Positions 55,043-64,000 of a DNA stretch of 64,000 nt are shown in pieces. The DNA lies in the NCBI GenBank assembly GCA_965230425.1, contig CBDDKW010000002.1, positions 76,581 to 140,580 of the forward strand, given 5' to 3'. The stretch comes from CBDDKW01 sp965230425 (GTDB lineage Bacteria > Pseudomonadota > Gammaproteobacteria > UBA1113). The position numbers and the translations under genes were made by a program. Within the stretch, counting starts at the first letter, position 1. Each line of letters begins with the position of its first letter. Under the pieces are notes generated by a model. That model was not told the DNA's origin, made no database searches, and saw only the letters and a program-made list of their open reading frames with translations.

Positions 55043-57043
55043 ATGAAATACATGGACGAGCCATACATAGCTGCACAGCAATCACTACCGGAAATTACCG
55101 TGAAAGTTGTTGTCCTGGCAATCATTCTTGCTGCAATTTTGGCCATGTCTAATGCCTACTTAGCTTTGAAGATTGGTATTCTTACCTCGGCATCGATACC
55201 TGCTGCCATTGTTTCCATGGGAGTGTTACGGTTTTTTCGCGGTTCAAATATTTTAGAAAATAATTTAGTGCAGACGGCTGCCTCTGCTGGGGAAGCTGTG
55301 GCAGGGGGGATTGTCTATACCATCCCAGCATTGGTGTTAATTCATTATTGGGCAGGCTTCGATTATTGGCAAAATTTTTTTATTGCGTTGATCAGTGGGG
55401 TTTTAGGCGTTTTATTTTCTATACCTATTCGGCGTATTTTAGTCAATGAGCCGCAATTAAAATTCCCAGAAGGGCGGGCAATTGCCGAAGTTTTGATTGT
55501 CGGCCATGATAAACAATTAGGTTTAAAAACTATGATTATGGGTAGCATTGTTGGTGCTGCTATAGAGTTATTGCAAACAGGATTTAAAGTCGTCGCTAGC
55601 AATTTACAATTATGGTTTACAGCAGGTAAATCCTTAGTGGGTTTCGGAGCGGGCTTCTCTGCTACATTGATTGGTGCAGGGTATCTCGTTGGCTTTCGAG
55701 TGGGAGCGAGTATTTTCATCGGTGCTGTTATTGCTTGGTTCATCAGTGTGCCAGTGCTCAGTGAAGCGTTTCATATTACTCATGTGCATGCTAATGCCAC
55801 TGCACAGGTGATCAATCTATGGGGGCAGAAAATTCGTTATATTGGTATCGGAGCGATGGTGGTAGCAGGTTTGTGGTCCTTGGGCACGTTATGCAAGCCA
55901 TTCATGAAGCATATTCAAGACGCCTTCCATGCCTCTGTAGATAAGCAATTTACCACAGAATTACTACGTACGGAGCGTGATCTTCCCATCCATTATGTAT
56001 TGATAGGTATTGTGATCATGACTATGGCTCTTTACCTGTTATTTTCATATGCTTTTCCCTTGAGTTATTTGCATCTGGGTGTGCAGTACGATTGGCTTAT
56101 TCTTTGTCTAAGTTTACTGTATATGCTGATTATCGGCTTTTTATTCTCAGCTATTTGTGGTTATTTCTCTGGCCTGGTGGGGGTGACTGCCAGTCCTGGT
56201 TCAGCGATCATCATTGCCGGCTTAATCATTGCGGCATTGATGCTACGCTTATTATTAAGCTGGCAAAATATGGATATGGTGGTTAATGCCAAACAAGCGG
56301 CTGCGGTCATCACCATTTTCTTAGGGGCGCTCATCACAGGTTCCGCAGCAATTGCTAATGACAATATTCAGGATTTAAAAGTAGGTCATATTGTTGGTTC
56401 TACGCCCTGGAAACAACAGGTGATGTTAATGCTAGGTGTATTAGTTGCCGCTGCGGTGATCCCGCTGGTGATGCAATTATTATTTGATGTGTATGGTATT
56501 GGTGATGTATTACCGCGTGCTGGTATGGATCCTTCACAGGCATTGCCTGCACCACCAGCAGCATTGATGGCTGCAGTGACCCAGGGAGTGTTTAATTATA
56601 TGTTACCTTGGGATATGATCGGGATTGGCGTGGTGATAGCGATTATTTTTATTATCTTAAATGTTTTTTTACAGCGTCGACATTGGGATGTGTCTGTATT
56701 AGCTGTTGCTATTGGCATTTACTTACCTATTTCGTCTTCAGTGCCTATTTTTATTGGTGGCTTAATTGCACTCATCAGTCAGCGAGGGTTGAAGAAATTA
56801 AATTTACCAGCCGAACAGCAACGAGCTCGATTACAAAAAGGTATGTTATTGGCCTGTGGTTTAGTCACGGGTGCGGCATTGATGGATGTTATTTTAGCGG
56901 TGCCTTTTGCGATAATGCATAACCCTGATGCCCTGAAAATTGTGCCAGATGACCTATTACCCTTTACTGAAATACTAGGATTTGTAGTGACGGTCTGCAT
57001 TGGCTATTGGATATATAAATTGGTATGTAAGTCAGCATCATGA
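55043..57043 (+). CDS. OPT-family oligopeptide/metal-chelate transporter
   Basis: Integral membrane transporter of 666 residues with about fifteen helices. The N-terminal half has NAYLALKIGILTSASIPAAI and NLVQTAASAGEAVAGGIVYT, the bacterial OPT signature, and PEGRAIAEVL follows in the next loop; GLVGVTASPGSAIIIAGLI starts the second half. Substrates in bacteria are small peptides or related compounds; here unknown. Its stop overlaps the trmB start (ATGA), indicating an operon with trmB and the permease behind it. Confidence 0.92.
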   Translation: MKYMDEPYIAAQQSLPEITVKVVVLAIILAAILAMSNAYLALKIGILTSASIPAAIVSMGVLRFFRGSNILENNLVQTAASAGEAVAGGIVYTIPALVLIHYWAGFDYWQNFFIALISGVLGVLFSIPIRRILVNEPQLKFPEGRAIAEVLIVGHDKQLGLKTMIMGSIVGAAIELLQTGFKVVASNLQLWFTAGKSLVGFGAGFSATLIGAGYLVGFRVGASIFIGAVIAWFISVPVLSEAFHITHVHANATAQVINLWGQKIRYIGIGAMVVAGLWSLGTLCKPFMKHIQDAFHASVDKQFTTELLRTERDLPIHYVLIGIVIMTMALYLLFSYAFPLSYLHLGVQYDWLILCLSLLYMLIIGFLFSAICGYFSGLVGVTASPGSAIIIAGLIIAALMLRLLLSWQNMDMVVNAKQAAAVITIFLGALITGSAAIANDNIQDLKVGHIVGSTPWKQQVMLMLGVLVAAAVIPLVMQLLFDVYGIGDVLPRAGMDPSQALPAPPAALMAAVTQGVFNYMLPWDMIGIGVVIAIIFIILNVFLQRRHWDVSVLAVAIGIYLPISSSVPIFIGGLIALISQRGLKKLNLPAEQQRARLQKGMLLACGLVTGAALMDVILAVPFAIMHNPDALKIVPDDLLPFTEILGFVVTVCIGYWIYKLVCKSAS

Positions 57044-57741
57044 GTTCAACAACAGAAGAGAATCAACAGCACCGACGTACTATTCGTAGTTATGTAAAGC
57101 GAGAAGGACGCATGTCCATTGCGCAAAAGCGCGCCTTAACAGACAGTTGGCCGGAGTTTGGTTTAGAAGCTAAAGATAGTATCACTAATTTAGCGGCATT
57201 ATTTAATAACGCCAATCCCTGTGTGTTAGAAATTGGTTTTGGGATGGGACAATCATTTATTGTTTTAGCTGAACGTTATCCCAATAAAAATTTCATTGGG
57301 ATAGAAGTACATCGTCCCGGAGTAGGGGCAGTACTGCATGCTGCAAAAACACAGCAGTTGCAGAATGTGCGAGTATTTTGTGAAGATGCAAAACAGGTTT
57401 TAACACAGGCAATACCAGATAATAGTTTAGAGCAAGTATTATTATTTTTTCCTGATCCATGGCCTAAAAAACGCCATCATAAGCGACGCCTTTTGCAATA
57501 TGATGTTGCCTGCCTTATTGTGACAAAGTTGATGTCTGGCGGTGTGTTTCATATGGCGACAGATTGGCAGCACTATGCAGAGCAGTCATTGGAGTTATTA
57601 GATACAGTACCACAATTAGTCAATACTGCCGGTGCAGGTCAGTATGCACTACGTCCTGATTGGCGTCCTGAGACGAAGTATGAACGACGTGGTGTCAATA
57701 AGGGCCACGGTGTATGGGATTTAATTTACCAAAAGGAATGA
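57040..57741 (+). CDS. trmB: tRNA (guanine-N7-)-methyltransferase TrmB
   Basis: SAM-dependent methylation of G46 in tRNA. The 233 residues match the usual length. RTIRSYVKREGRMSIAQKRA is the family opening, CVLEIGFGMGQS the SAM-binding motif, NFIGIEVHRPGVG follows, and FPDPWPKKRHHKRRL is the catalytic and tRNA-contact block with its conserved Asp. The C-terminus TKYERRG-type motif (ETKYERRGVNKGH) is intact. Start codon overlaps the OPT gene stop. Confidence 0.97.
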   Translation: MSSTTEENQQHRRTIRSYVKREGRMSIAQKRALTDSWPEFGLEAKDSITNLAALFNNANPCVLEIGFGMGQSFIVLAERYPNKNFIGIEVHRPGVGAVLHAAKTQQLQNVRVFCEDAKQVLTQAIPDNSLEQVLLFFPDPWPKKRHHKRRLLQYDVACLIVTKLMSGGVFHMATDWQHYAEQSLELLDTVPQLVNTAGAGQYALRPDWRPETKYERRGVNKGHGVWDLIYQKE

Positions 57742-57748
57742 TCAACGC

Positions 57749-59530
57749 GTGCTAACGGAATATAGCATCTTTGCCATTTTACTTGTGACTCTTGGATTAT
57801 TTGTCTGGGGGCATTGGCGCTATGATGTGGTTGCCGCTATTGCTTTGATGGCTGCAGTATTTGTAGGTGCTGTACCTTTTAGGCAGGCATTTACAGGATT
57901 TAGTAATCCGGCGGTCATTACCGTTGCTGCAGTGATGATTATGACGCAGGCGATTACGCGCTCAGGGTTGGTTGATTATGCTGTCAACCGTTTGGCTCCC
58001 GTCACAAATGGCAGGCCTTTACTACATATTGCCAGTTTAACCGTGATTGCCGCTGTGCTGTCCGCCTTTATGAATAATGTGGGTGCGCTGGCCTTAGTCA
58101 TGCCTATTGCCATGCAAACTGCAGCGAAGAGTGGTCGTTCACCTTCATTAGTTTTAATGCCTATTGCCTTTGGTTCTATTTTAGGTGGTATGACCACCAT
58201 GATAGGGACACCACCCAATATTCTTATTTCTACTTATCGTCGTGAAGTATTAGGTCAGCCCTTTGCAATGTTTGATTTCACACCAGTGGGTTTAGGACTG
58301 ACCATTATCGGTATTATTTTTATAGTATTGATTGGTTGGCGTTTGATACCCAAAGCTCGCTTAGGTCATCGTGCATTGGAAGATGTCTTTCAGATTGAAG
58401 ATTATATTACTGAGGTACTGGTACCAGAAGAGTCCCCCTTAATTCATAAAACCTTACGTGATTTAGAAGAACTGACGCCAGGTGAATTTCAAGTGCTCGG
58501 TTTAATTCGTGGTAAACGTAAATTCTTAAACATTGCACCCACTGAAGTATTACGTAAAGGTGATATTGTCATAATAGAAGCAGCGTCCAGTGAGCTAGAA
58601 CAATTAGTCAATGCAGCAAAATTAGAATTAGTGGGTAGTAAGGGAGTTACAACGGATCAACTACAATCAAAAAATGTTGATTTGATTGAAGTGGCGGTGA
58701 TCCCAGGTTCACGTATTGAAGGTCGTACGCCACAGCGGATCCGACTACGCAGTCGTTATGGTATTAATTTATTAGCTATTTCGCGCCAAGGGGAACCGTT
58801 TCGACAGCGCTTAAAAAATGTAAAATTACAGGCCGGTGATGTGCTATTGCTGCAAGGTAATCACGATACATTAACAGAAACAGCAGCAGAAATTGGCTTT
58901 CTACCTTTGGCGAAGCGCGAGTTACGTATTGGTATGAAAAAAAACGTATTACTACCTATTGGTATTTTTTTCATTGCGTTGTGCGTAACCTCATTCAAAT
59001 TATTACCGGTTTCTATCGCCTTTGCTGGCGCCGTGTTAATGATGTTAATTACTAATGTGATCCCCATACGTACTGTCTATGACAGTGTGGATTGGTCAAT
59101 TCTAGTATTGCTTGGGGCAATGATACCCGTTGGTAATGCTTTGCAAACCACAGGAGGGACTCAGTTAATTGCTAATTGGATTGCCTCGGTAGCAGGGGCA
59201 CTACCGCCATCGGCGATTTTGGCTATCGTGATGGTGGTAACCATGACCTTATCTGATGTTATGAATAATGCGGCTACAGCGGTGGTTATGGCGCCTATTG
59301 CCGTGAGTATTGCAGAATCCTTGGGGTATAATGTGAACCCTTTTCTGATGGCGGTGGCAGTAGGGGCTTCTTGTGCATTTCTTACGCCTATAGGCCACCA
59401 AAATAATACCTTGGTGATGGGACCAGGTGGTTATCACTTTGGTGATTATTGGCGTATGGGATTACCCTTGGAATTGTTGATTATTATTACAGGTTTGCCT
59501 TTAATCATGTGGTTTTGGCCTCTGTGGTAA
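57749..59530 (+). CDS. SLC13/DASS-type permease with two RCK_C (TrkA-C) domains
   Basis: Membrane transporter of 593 residues with helices at both ends and a cytosolic insert (about 215-385) holding two TrkA-C-like modules (FQVLGLIRGKRKFLNIAPTE and LLLQGNHDTLTE region). The motif MNNVGALALVMPIAM and the repeat MNNAATAVVMAPIAVSIAES are the paired DASS/ArsB substrate-site hairpins, each with the Asn-Asn/Thr type signature. Substrate may be dicarboxylate, sulfate or another anion. It starts with GTG 7 bases after trmB, with aagga about 12 bases upstream. Confidence 0.88.
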   Translation: MLTEYSIFAILLVTLGLFVWGHWRYDVVAAIALMAAVFVGAVPFRQAFTGFSNPAVITVAAVMIMTQAITRSGLVDYAVNRLAPVTNGRPLLHIASLTVIAAVLSAFMNNVGALALVMPIAMQTAAKSGRSPSLVLMPIAFGSILGGMTTMIGTPPNILISTYRREVLGQPFAMFDFTPVGLGLTIIGIIFIVLIGWRLIPKARLGHRALEDVFQIEDYITEVLVPEESPLIHKTLRDLEELTPGEFQVLGLIRGKRKFLNIAPTEVLRKGDIVIIEAASSELEQLVNAAKLELVGSKGVTTDQLQSKNVDLIEVAVIPGSRIEGRTPQRIRLRSRYGINLLAISRQGEPFRQRLKNVKLQAGDVLLLQGNHDTLTETAAEIGFLPLAKRELRIGMKKNVLLPIGIFFIALCVTSFKLLPVSIAFAGAVLMMLITNVIPIRTVYDSVDWSILVLLGAMIPVGNALQTTGGTQLIANWIASVAGALPPSAILAIVMVVTMTLSDVMNNAATAVVMAPIAVSIAESLGYNVNPFLMAVAVGASCAFLTPIGHQNNTLVMGPGGYHFGDYWRMGLPLELLIIITGLPLIMWFWPLW

Positions 59531-59646
59531 TTTATATGATATAGATCACTAATCATTTCTGACTATCTTGCCGCTAGACAATACTAGACTATTATATAGG
59601 TAGTGTAGATGGGCATGATGCCCTGAAATGTGACAGGGAGTCATGT

Positions 59647-61749
59647 GTGGATATTTTTAACCGCTTATCTCTGCGGGCTAAGTTGGTCTTAGTCATTATG
59701 GTGATAAGTTTAACCATTGTTACCTTGGTAACGGCCGCATTTACCGTCAATGATGTGAAACAATTACGCTCGATATTGCTGCGTGACTTGTCTATTGCTG
59801 TGGATGGGGCTGCTGACGAAGCAAGCTATGCACTTACACACAATGACTTATATACTGCACAAAAAGCCTTCAATCTGCTAAAAGCCAATCCTCATATCAC
59901 AACTGCACTAATTTTAAATAATAATAATAAAATTCTTTCCCGCTATGATAGTGGTGATGAAATGGAAAATTTTATTTCTGAGTTTAAAATACCTGATCAG
60001 CATCAGGGCACCTTCAATGGCACTGCGTATCATTTTGATATTGATAGTTTGGATATGGCGAAACCTCTCATCGTTAATGGTCAGCAAGTTGGAGTATTAT
60101 TTGTACAGTCAGATTTAGTATTGCTTTATGAAGATATTATCCGCAACTTAGTTATTGCACTGGCCATTTTAGCCGCAGCTTTGATGATTGCATTGTTGAT
60201 GTCATCTTGGATGCAGAAATTTATTTCAGAGCCAATTATTTCACTCGCCAGTACCATGAAGCAAATTTCCCGAAAACGTGATTATACTTTGCGAGCGCGA
60301 CAAGCCAGTAATGATGAAATTGGTACTTTAATTACTGGTTTCAATCGAATGTTAGATCAAATCCAAGTACATCATAATGAACAGCGTGAGGCACAATCAA
60401 AGATCCGTCAATTGGCTTATTATGATAGCCTGACTGCCTTACCGAATCGCGTGTTGATTAAAGAATTATTATCTGTGGCGCTCACGGAAGCTGATCGTGA
60501 AAATGGTTTAGTCGCAGTTATGTTCCTAGATTTGGATAACTTCAAATGGATCAATGATACACTTGGGCATAATGCTGGTGATAGTTTATTGCAAATGGTT
60601 GCGAAGCGTTTGAAATCCTGTGTACGTGCTAGTGATGGTATTAATCGTAATGCCGAAAGTGCTACTGGTGATATGGCGAGGCTCGGTGGCGATGAATTCA
60701 CTATTGTTCTCAAGCATATGGAAAGTGCCAATGACATTGCTAATGTTGCCCAAAGAATGATTGATGCAGTGAGCAAGCCTTATTATATTTTAAGTAATGA
60801 AGTGAATGTGACTACCAGTATCGGTATAGCCGTCTATCCAATGGATGGTAAAAAAGTAGATGTCTTATTAAAAAATGCAGACGTAGCCATGTATCACTCG
60901 AAGGATTCAGGTAAAAACAGCTATCATTTCTTTGATGAAGAAATGAACCAGAAGATGCTACAAAAAATAAATTTAGAACAAGACTTGCGTAAAGCCATAG
61001 AACGCAATGAATTTGAAGTCTATTATCAACCTAAATACGATTACAATAAAGATTGCATTTTTGGTGCTGAAGCATTAATCCGCTGGCATCACCCAGAACG
61101 CGGTTTTGTTTCACCCGATGAATTTATTCCAACAGCAGAAGATACTGGCTTGATTGTTGAAATCGGTGCGTGGGTATTACGTACTGCGTGTCTGCAAGCG
61201 AAACAATGGCAACAATCGGTTTTCCCTGATTTCAGTATTGCAGTGAATTTATCAGCACGGCAGTTCAGTGATGAAGATTTAATTCAGACTATTTCTAGTA
61301 GCTTAGAAGAATCAGGGTTGGCGGCTGAATATTTAGAATTAGAGCTAACCGAAGGCGTTATCATGAAAAGTGATCAGGCGACTTTACAGTTATTACAAGA
61401 TATTAAAGCCATTGGGATCCGTATTGCCTTAGACGATTTTGGTACTGGCTATTCATCTTTACGTTATATCAGCCAATTCCCACTTGATGTATTGAAAATT
61501 GATCGCTCATTTGTACAGAATATTTTAACTGCGGGTAATGATGCTTCGATCACCAAGACAATTATTACCCTAGCTAGAAATTTAAAATTCTCTGTTATTG
61601 CTGAAGGCGTAGAAGAATTACAACAAATGCATGTATTACATGAGTATGGGTGTGATCGTTTCCAAGGTTACTTAATCAGCCGGCCATTACCTGTAGAAGA
61701 TATGACAGAGTTTCTTTCCAGTGAATTGCCCTTCCAAGTGGCGGGGTGA
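59647..61749 (+). CDS. Membrane-bound diguanylate cyclase/phosphodiesterase (GGDEF-EAL)
   Basis: Controls cyclic di-GMP. The 700 residues have two membrane helices (about 12-32 and 160-184) bracketing a periplasmic sensor of CHASE8 type, a HAMP domain (about 190-245), a GGDEF domain with GGDEF at 347-351 and an EAL domain with EAL at 475-477 and DDFGTGYSSL at about 596-605. Both active-site motifs are intact, so either activity may be real; one may dominate. GTG start at 59647 with AGGGAG 6 bases upstream. A nested palindrome follows the stop. Confidence 0.94.
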   Translation: MDIFNRLSLRAKLVLVIMVISLTIVTLVTAAFTVNDVKQLRSILLRDLSIAVDGAADEASYALTHNDLYTAQKAFNLLKANPHITTALILNNNNKILSRYDSGDEMENFISEFKIPDQHQGTFNGTAYHFDIDSLDMAKPLIVNGQQVGVLFVQSDLVLLYEDIIRNLVIALAILAAALMIALLMSSWMQKFISEPIISLASTMKQISRKRDYTLRARQASNDEIGTLITGFNRMLDQIQVHHNEQREAQSKIRQLAYYDSLTALPNRVLIKELLSVALTEADRENGLVAVMFLDLDNFKWINDTLGHNAGDSLLQMVAKRLKSCVRASDGINRNAESATGDMARLGGDEFTIVLKHMESANDIANVAQRMIDAVSKPYYILSNEVNVTTSIGIAVYPMDGKKVDVLLKNADVAMYHSKDSGKNSYHFFDEEMNQKMLQKINLEQDLRKAIERNEFEVYYQPKYDYNKDCIFGAEALIRWHHPERGFVSPDEFIPTAEDTGLIVEIGAWVLRTACLQAKQWQQSVFPDFSIAVNLSARQFSDEDLIQTISSSLEESGLAAEYLELELTEGVIMKSDQATLQLLQDIKAIGIRIALDDFGTGYSSLRYISQFPLDVLKIDRSFVQNILTAGNDASITKTIITLARNLKFSVIAEGVEELQQMHVLHEYGCDRFQGYLISRPLPVEDMTEFLSSELPFQVAG

Positions 61750-61770
61750 TATCAAAAATTGTTAATGTAA

Positions 61771-61880
61771 TTTGTTAGTAGCTGCATATCTAACAATGCT
61801 CGGCTACATCCATGTAGCTTGCGCTATCATCCCTGATAGCGCTTTTTACTCGCATTATTAGATATGCAGCTACTAACAAA
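61771..61880. repeat. Nested palindrome with conserved core (copy B)
   Basis: Arms of 29 bp (61771-61799, beginning tttgttagtagctgcatatc; complement 61852-61880, one mismatch) enclose a 52-nt core at 61800-61851. The core differs from that of copy A (15687-15737) by only about two or three bases, while the arms share nothing with the other element's arms. It begins 22 bases after the GGDEF-EAL stop. Confidence 0.85.
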
Positions 61881-61945
61881 TGTAGGTAGTGCAACAGATA
61901 TTTTTGTTAACAAGCGACGACCGTATTTTGCATTTTAAAAAATGT

Positions 61946-62057
61946 TGTCATTTCGAGAATGCGAGAGATCCCCTCATGGTTTAGTAAATAAGAACAATGC
62001 TATTACTAAGTAGTCAAATCGGAAGGAGATCCCACGTGCTTCGCACTCTGGATGACA
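61946..62057. repeat. Pair of facing REP-like repeats
   Basis: tgtcatttcgagaatgcgag at 61946 faces ggagatcccacgtgcttcgc...ggatgaca ending at 62057, an inverted arrangement of the GTCATYYCGAG family also seen at 12239 and 38284. The segment lies between the GGDEF-EAL gene and the broken orphan gene. The rest of the 331-bp gap contains copy B of the nested palindrome. Confidence 0.55.
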
Positions 62058-62080
62058 GCACTGTTCACCATAATTGATAA

Positions 62081-63552
62081 CTACAATAGGATCTCAAACT
62101 GCACTATTGCAACTGCATTGGATCGCTCTTGACTCCTAAACTGGCGGCCATTTGTTTCGAATTTTTTGGTTAATTGATTAAATTCACTCATTGCAGAGTG
62201 TAGCTGCTCAATAAACGGATACGGAACTGTTTGCAAACCAATACCACTGTTGCGGCCAGTGAGTGAATGTTGCCGTTTATTATTGCACTGTTGTTCAATG
62301 ATATCTGATATAACTGCTAACTGTTGTTTGGCTAACTCCATGTGCCCAAAAACAACACCTACGCGTAGTGTGATATCTGCTTGCGAAGCTTGAGGCATTT
62401 TTGTAGTGTTATCCAATTGTACCAGTGCTCTGGCAAAGACACTAATAGCTTGATAAGCATTTAGGATAGGCATTATTGGATGATTGGGTGCGATAGTGCT
62501 GATGTTGTCAGAGTCTAAGCTTGCAGTCACATGGCGATTAGCTATTGTGCCAATTTTATCACGATTATTTGTAGCAAGCTTGTAGTGATACCAGCGTTTG
62601 ACTAACTCACTATCAGAGAGTGTTTCTTTGGCTATGTTTATTCGTATTTGCTGAGCTTCTTGGCGTAATTCTTGGGCTGCTTCAGCTTTTTCTATGATTT
62701 TATTAGATGTAAGAATTGTAATGATATCAAGATTAGTGGGCCTTTTATCCGTTGCCAGCAAACCATCTTCCACATTACCCCTCATTCCCGCTACGTGCAT
62801 GGATGCTTGCGCTGATTGCTGTGCTTCAATCTCTGCAGTGATTTCATCATTTAATTGGCAGTAGGCCACTTCCAACAGTTGCGCCCGTAGAATTGCATCT
62901 TCTCGTTGTTTTTCCTGAGTTTGTTCTTCAGTGTGCTGTTGTTCTACAGCGCGTAGAGCATCATAATGTTGCTGCATCTTCAAACGGGCTGTGTAATAAC
63001 GTACTTCCAGGTTATTACAAAACTGAGAATTATCTGCCTTTTTTGTAAACCCACCCTCATGCATAATTGTCATCATGGCGTCGAATTGTTGTCCTTCAGC
63101 AGTGTTGGCATGCTGAAATGCAGATGCTATGAGTGCTCTTATATCAGAAGTAGAACTGTTAGTTTGTTTTGCTTGATGTGCTAAATGCATCATCTGTTTA
63201 GCAAGATAAATATTTAAGAAAATATCTGGGTATAGGTAAACTTTCTTCCTTATCACTATATTCTGTCTCATTAAAGACTTGCTGACCACTATAAATATTG
63301 CGCATTTCAGTGCGGAGATTTGCTCTGGCTTTCGTGAATATTTTTTCAGCCGCTTGGTAGTAGGCCACGCCTAATTCATTGAGCTTTTGCTGCTGACTGA
63401 AAAATGTTTGCAGTTTGCCATGGAGGATATTCTGGTAAACATCGGGATGTTCCATAAAAGCATGTGCGCTGGCGAGTGATTGATCAACTTCTCTTAGTAA
63501 AGCAGTGATGGTTTTGTTGTAAGTTAGTTACTTGTTCAGCTGTGATAGTCAT
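62081..63552 (-). pseudogene. Coiled-coil orphan protein (about 490 residues) with two frameshifts; candidate effector
   Basis: Three frames must be joined. ATG at 63552 gives MTITAEQVTNLQQ; a one-base surplus in the aaaa run near 63518 shifts to TITALLREVDQSLASAHAFM and onward; a second one-base surplus in a ccc run near 63227 shifts from ESLPIP to DIFLNIYLAKQMM, after which a 380-residue frame runs to 62081. The product would be helical and Gln/Ala-rich with long coiled-coil-like stretches (EQQHTEEQTQEKQREDAILR) and no membrane segment. Not recognised. As at 27090 and 51465 the lesions are in homopolymers. Confidence 0.55.
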
Positions 63553-63677
63553 GGTTCAGTGCTCTCGAGATTAATTAGTTATAATATGAATAAGCAATTA
63601 TATGTGGCCAATCTTAGCGCAATATTAAATTAAGAGTCAAAAATTCACTTTAAACTCATTTTCTTCATTTTTTTGCC

Positions 63678-63834
63678 AAACACCCACGGGTAAACCCGTG
63701 GTGTTTCCTGTTTGGAATGCCTGCGCGAACTAAGTTCGCGCGACGGCACTCAAGGGGGAGAATCGCGATTCTCCCCCTTGAGAATCCCCCATCGCGCAAG
63801 GAAACCCCGGCAAATGCGGGGGTTTCGTGCCGCT
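63678..63834. repeat. Cluster of four perfect hairpins
   Basis: In order: ccacgggt/acccgtgg (63684-63701); gcgcgaac/gttcgcgc (63723-63741); a 34-bp perfect palindrome ctcaagggggagaatcg with its complement (63749-63782); aaacccc/ggggttt (63802-63825). Outer pairing cggcac (63744-63749) with gtgccg (63828-63833) could close the last two into a branched structure. The first 45 bases recur inverted at 17390-17434. It fills the gap upstream of the broken orphan gene; the flanks at 63553-63677 show nothing else. Confidence 0.7.
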
Positions 63835-63858
63835 TGTTAATAAAAACTTGTTTAAACT

Positions 63859-63886
63859 TTGCACTTCAGCAAAAATGTACTATGAT
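63859..63886 (+). promoter_or_regulatory. Sigma-70-type promoter near the right edge
   Basis: TTGCAC (63859-63864), 16-base spacer, TATGAT (63881-63886). It precedes a small hairpin tgcag-aatgatt-ctgca (about 63899-63915) and the ATG at 63962, so it probably drives the gene that continues past the window. Confidence 0.55.
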
Positions 63887-63961
63887 TACAGGTCAGTCCT
63901 GCAGAATGATTCTGCACATAACGACCGTTAGGATATAATAATTACAATATAGGAAAATCAC

Positions 63962-64000
63962 ATGCTAAGTACAGTTTACAAGAAAAGGTGCTGGCAGTTC
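63962..64000 (+). CDS. Start of a gene continuing beyond the window (partial)
   Basis: ATG at 63962 with agga 8 bases upstream opens a frame MLSTVYKKRCWQF that is still open at the edge. A promoter lies about 75 bases upstream. Thirteen codons are too few to identify a function. Confidence 0.4.
   Translation, partial: MLSTVYKKRCWQF

Overview
The window looks like chromosome of an intracellular gammaproteobacterium of the order Legionellales (Legionella/Coxiella side, perhaps a Berkiella- or Coxiellaceae-like organism). The evidence is a canonical piece of the Dot/Icm type IVB secretion locus (dotDCB facing icmT-S-(R position)-Q-P-O), AT-rich DNA, and several large proteins without recognisable bacterial function that carry eukaryotic-type linear motifs. 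Species placement is inference; nothing here fixes the genus.

Layout. 1-3.3 kb: tail of an unknown gene, PHA synthase and a BCCT-like membrane protein. 3.4-12.2 kb: a MITE-like palindrome, dotB-dotC-dotD on the minus strand, then icmT, icmS, a small orphan in the icmR position, icmQ, icmP, icmO and epmA on the plus strand. 12.3-21.9 kb: housekeeping and metabolism (amino-acid permease, acetolactate synthase, aldehyde dehydrogenase, fis-purH, phosphate permease, LpxL-type acyltransferase). 22.1-26.4 kb: two candidate effectors, one a multi-pass membrane protein ending in a CaaX box and one mostly disordered with an SQ cluster. 26.7-35.0 kb: a frameshifted PP-loop thiolase-like gene with tusA-like and glnA, then an SNF transporter, hspQ, xthA, rpmE and an MFS transporter. 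35.1-44.8 kb: an accessory island with an orphan DUF4150 PAAR-like protein, three giant candidate effectors (one with an interrupted metallophosphoesterase domain), two MITE copies and a Fur-box-controlled small gene. It ends at tRNA-Phe, whose 5' end and upstream DNA are tandemly duplicated. 45.3-48.7 kb: fragments of toxin-antitoxin type genes (HEPN, Fic debris, nucleotidyltransferase debris) and a complete variant Fic protein behind a helically phased operator array. 48.7-61.7 kb: core genes yggX, mutY, asmA, an OPT transporter, trmB, an SLC13-type permease and a GGDEF-EAL protein; a frameshifted candidate effector interrupts the asmA/mutY/yggX neighbourhood. 61.8-64 kb: repeats, another frameshifted candidate effector, a hairpin cluster and the start of a further gene.

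How the parts relate: the Dot/Icm genes encode the coupling ATPase subcomplex (IcmO/DotL, IcmP/DotM, IcmS, IcmQ), the cytoplasmic ATPase DotB and the lipoproteins DotC/DotD. The orphan genes at 22-26, 35-44, 50-53 and 62-63.5 kb are plausible clients of that machine, but translocation cannot be shown from sequence.

The least-explained signal is a set of intergenic nested palindromes. Two of them (15.7 and 61.8 kb) share a nearly identical core of about 51 nt but have unrelated, almost perfectly self-complementary 28-29 bp arms. Four genes are disrupted by single-base shifts, each at a short homopolymer, so either real decay, slippage or sequencing error must be considered for all four together.
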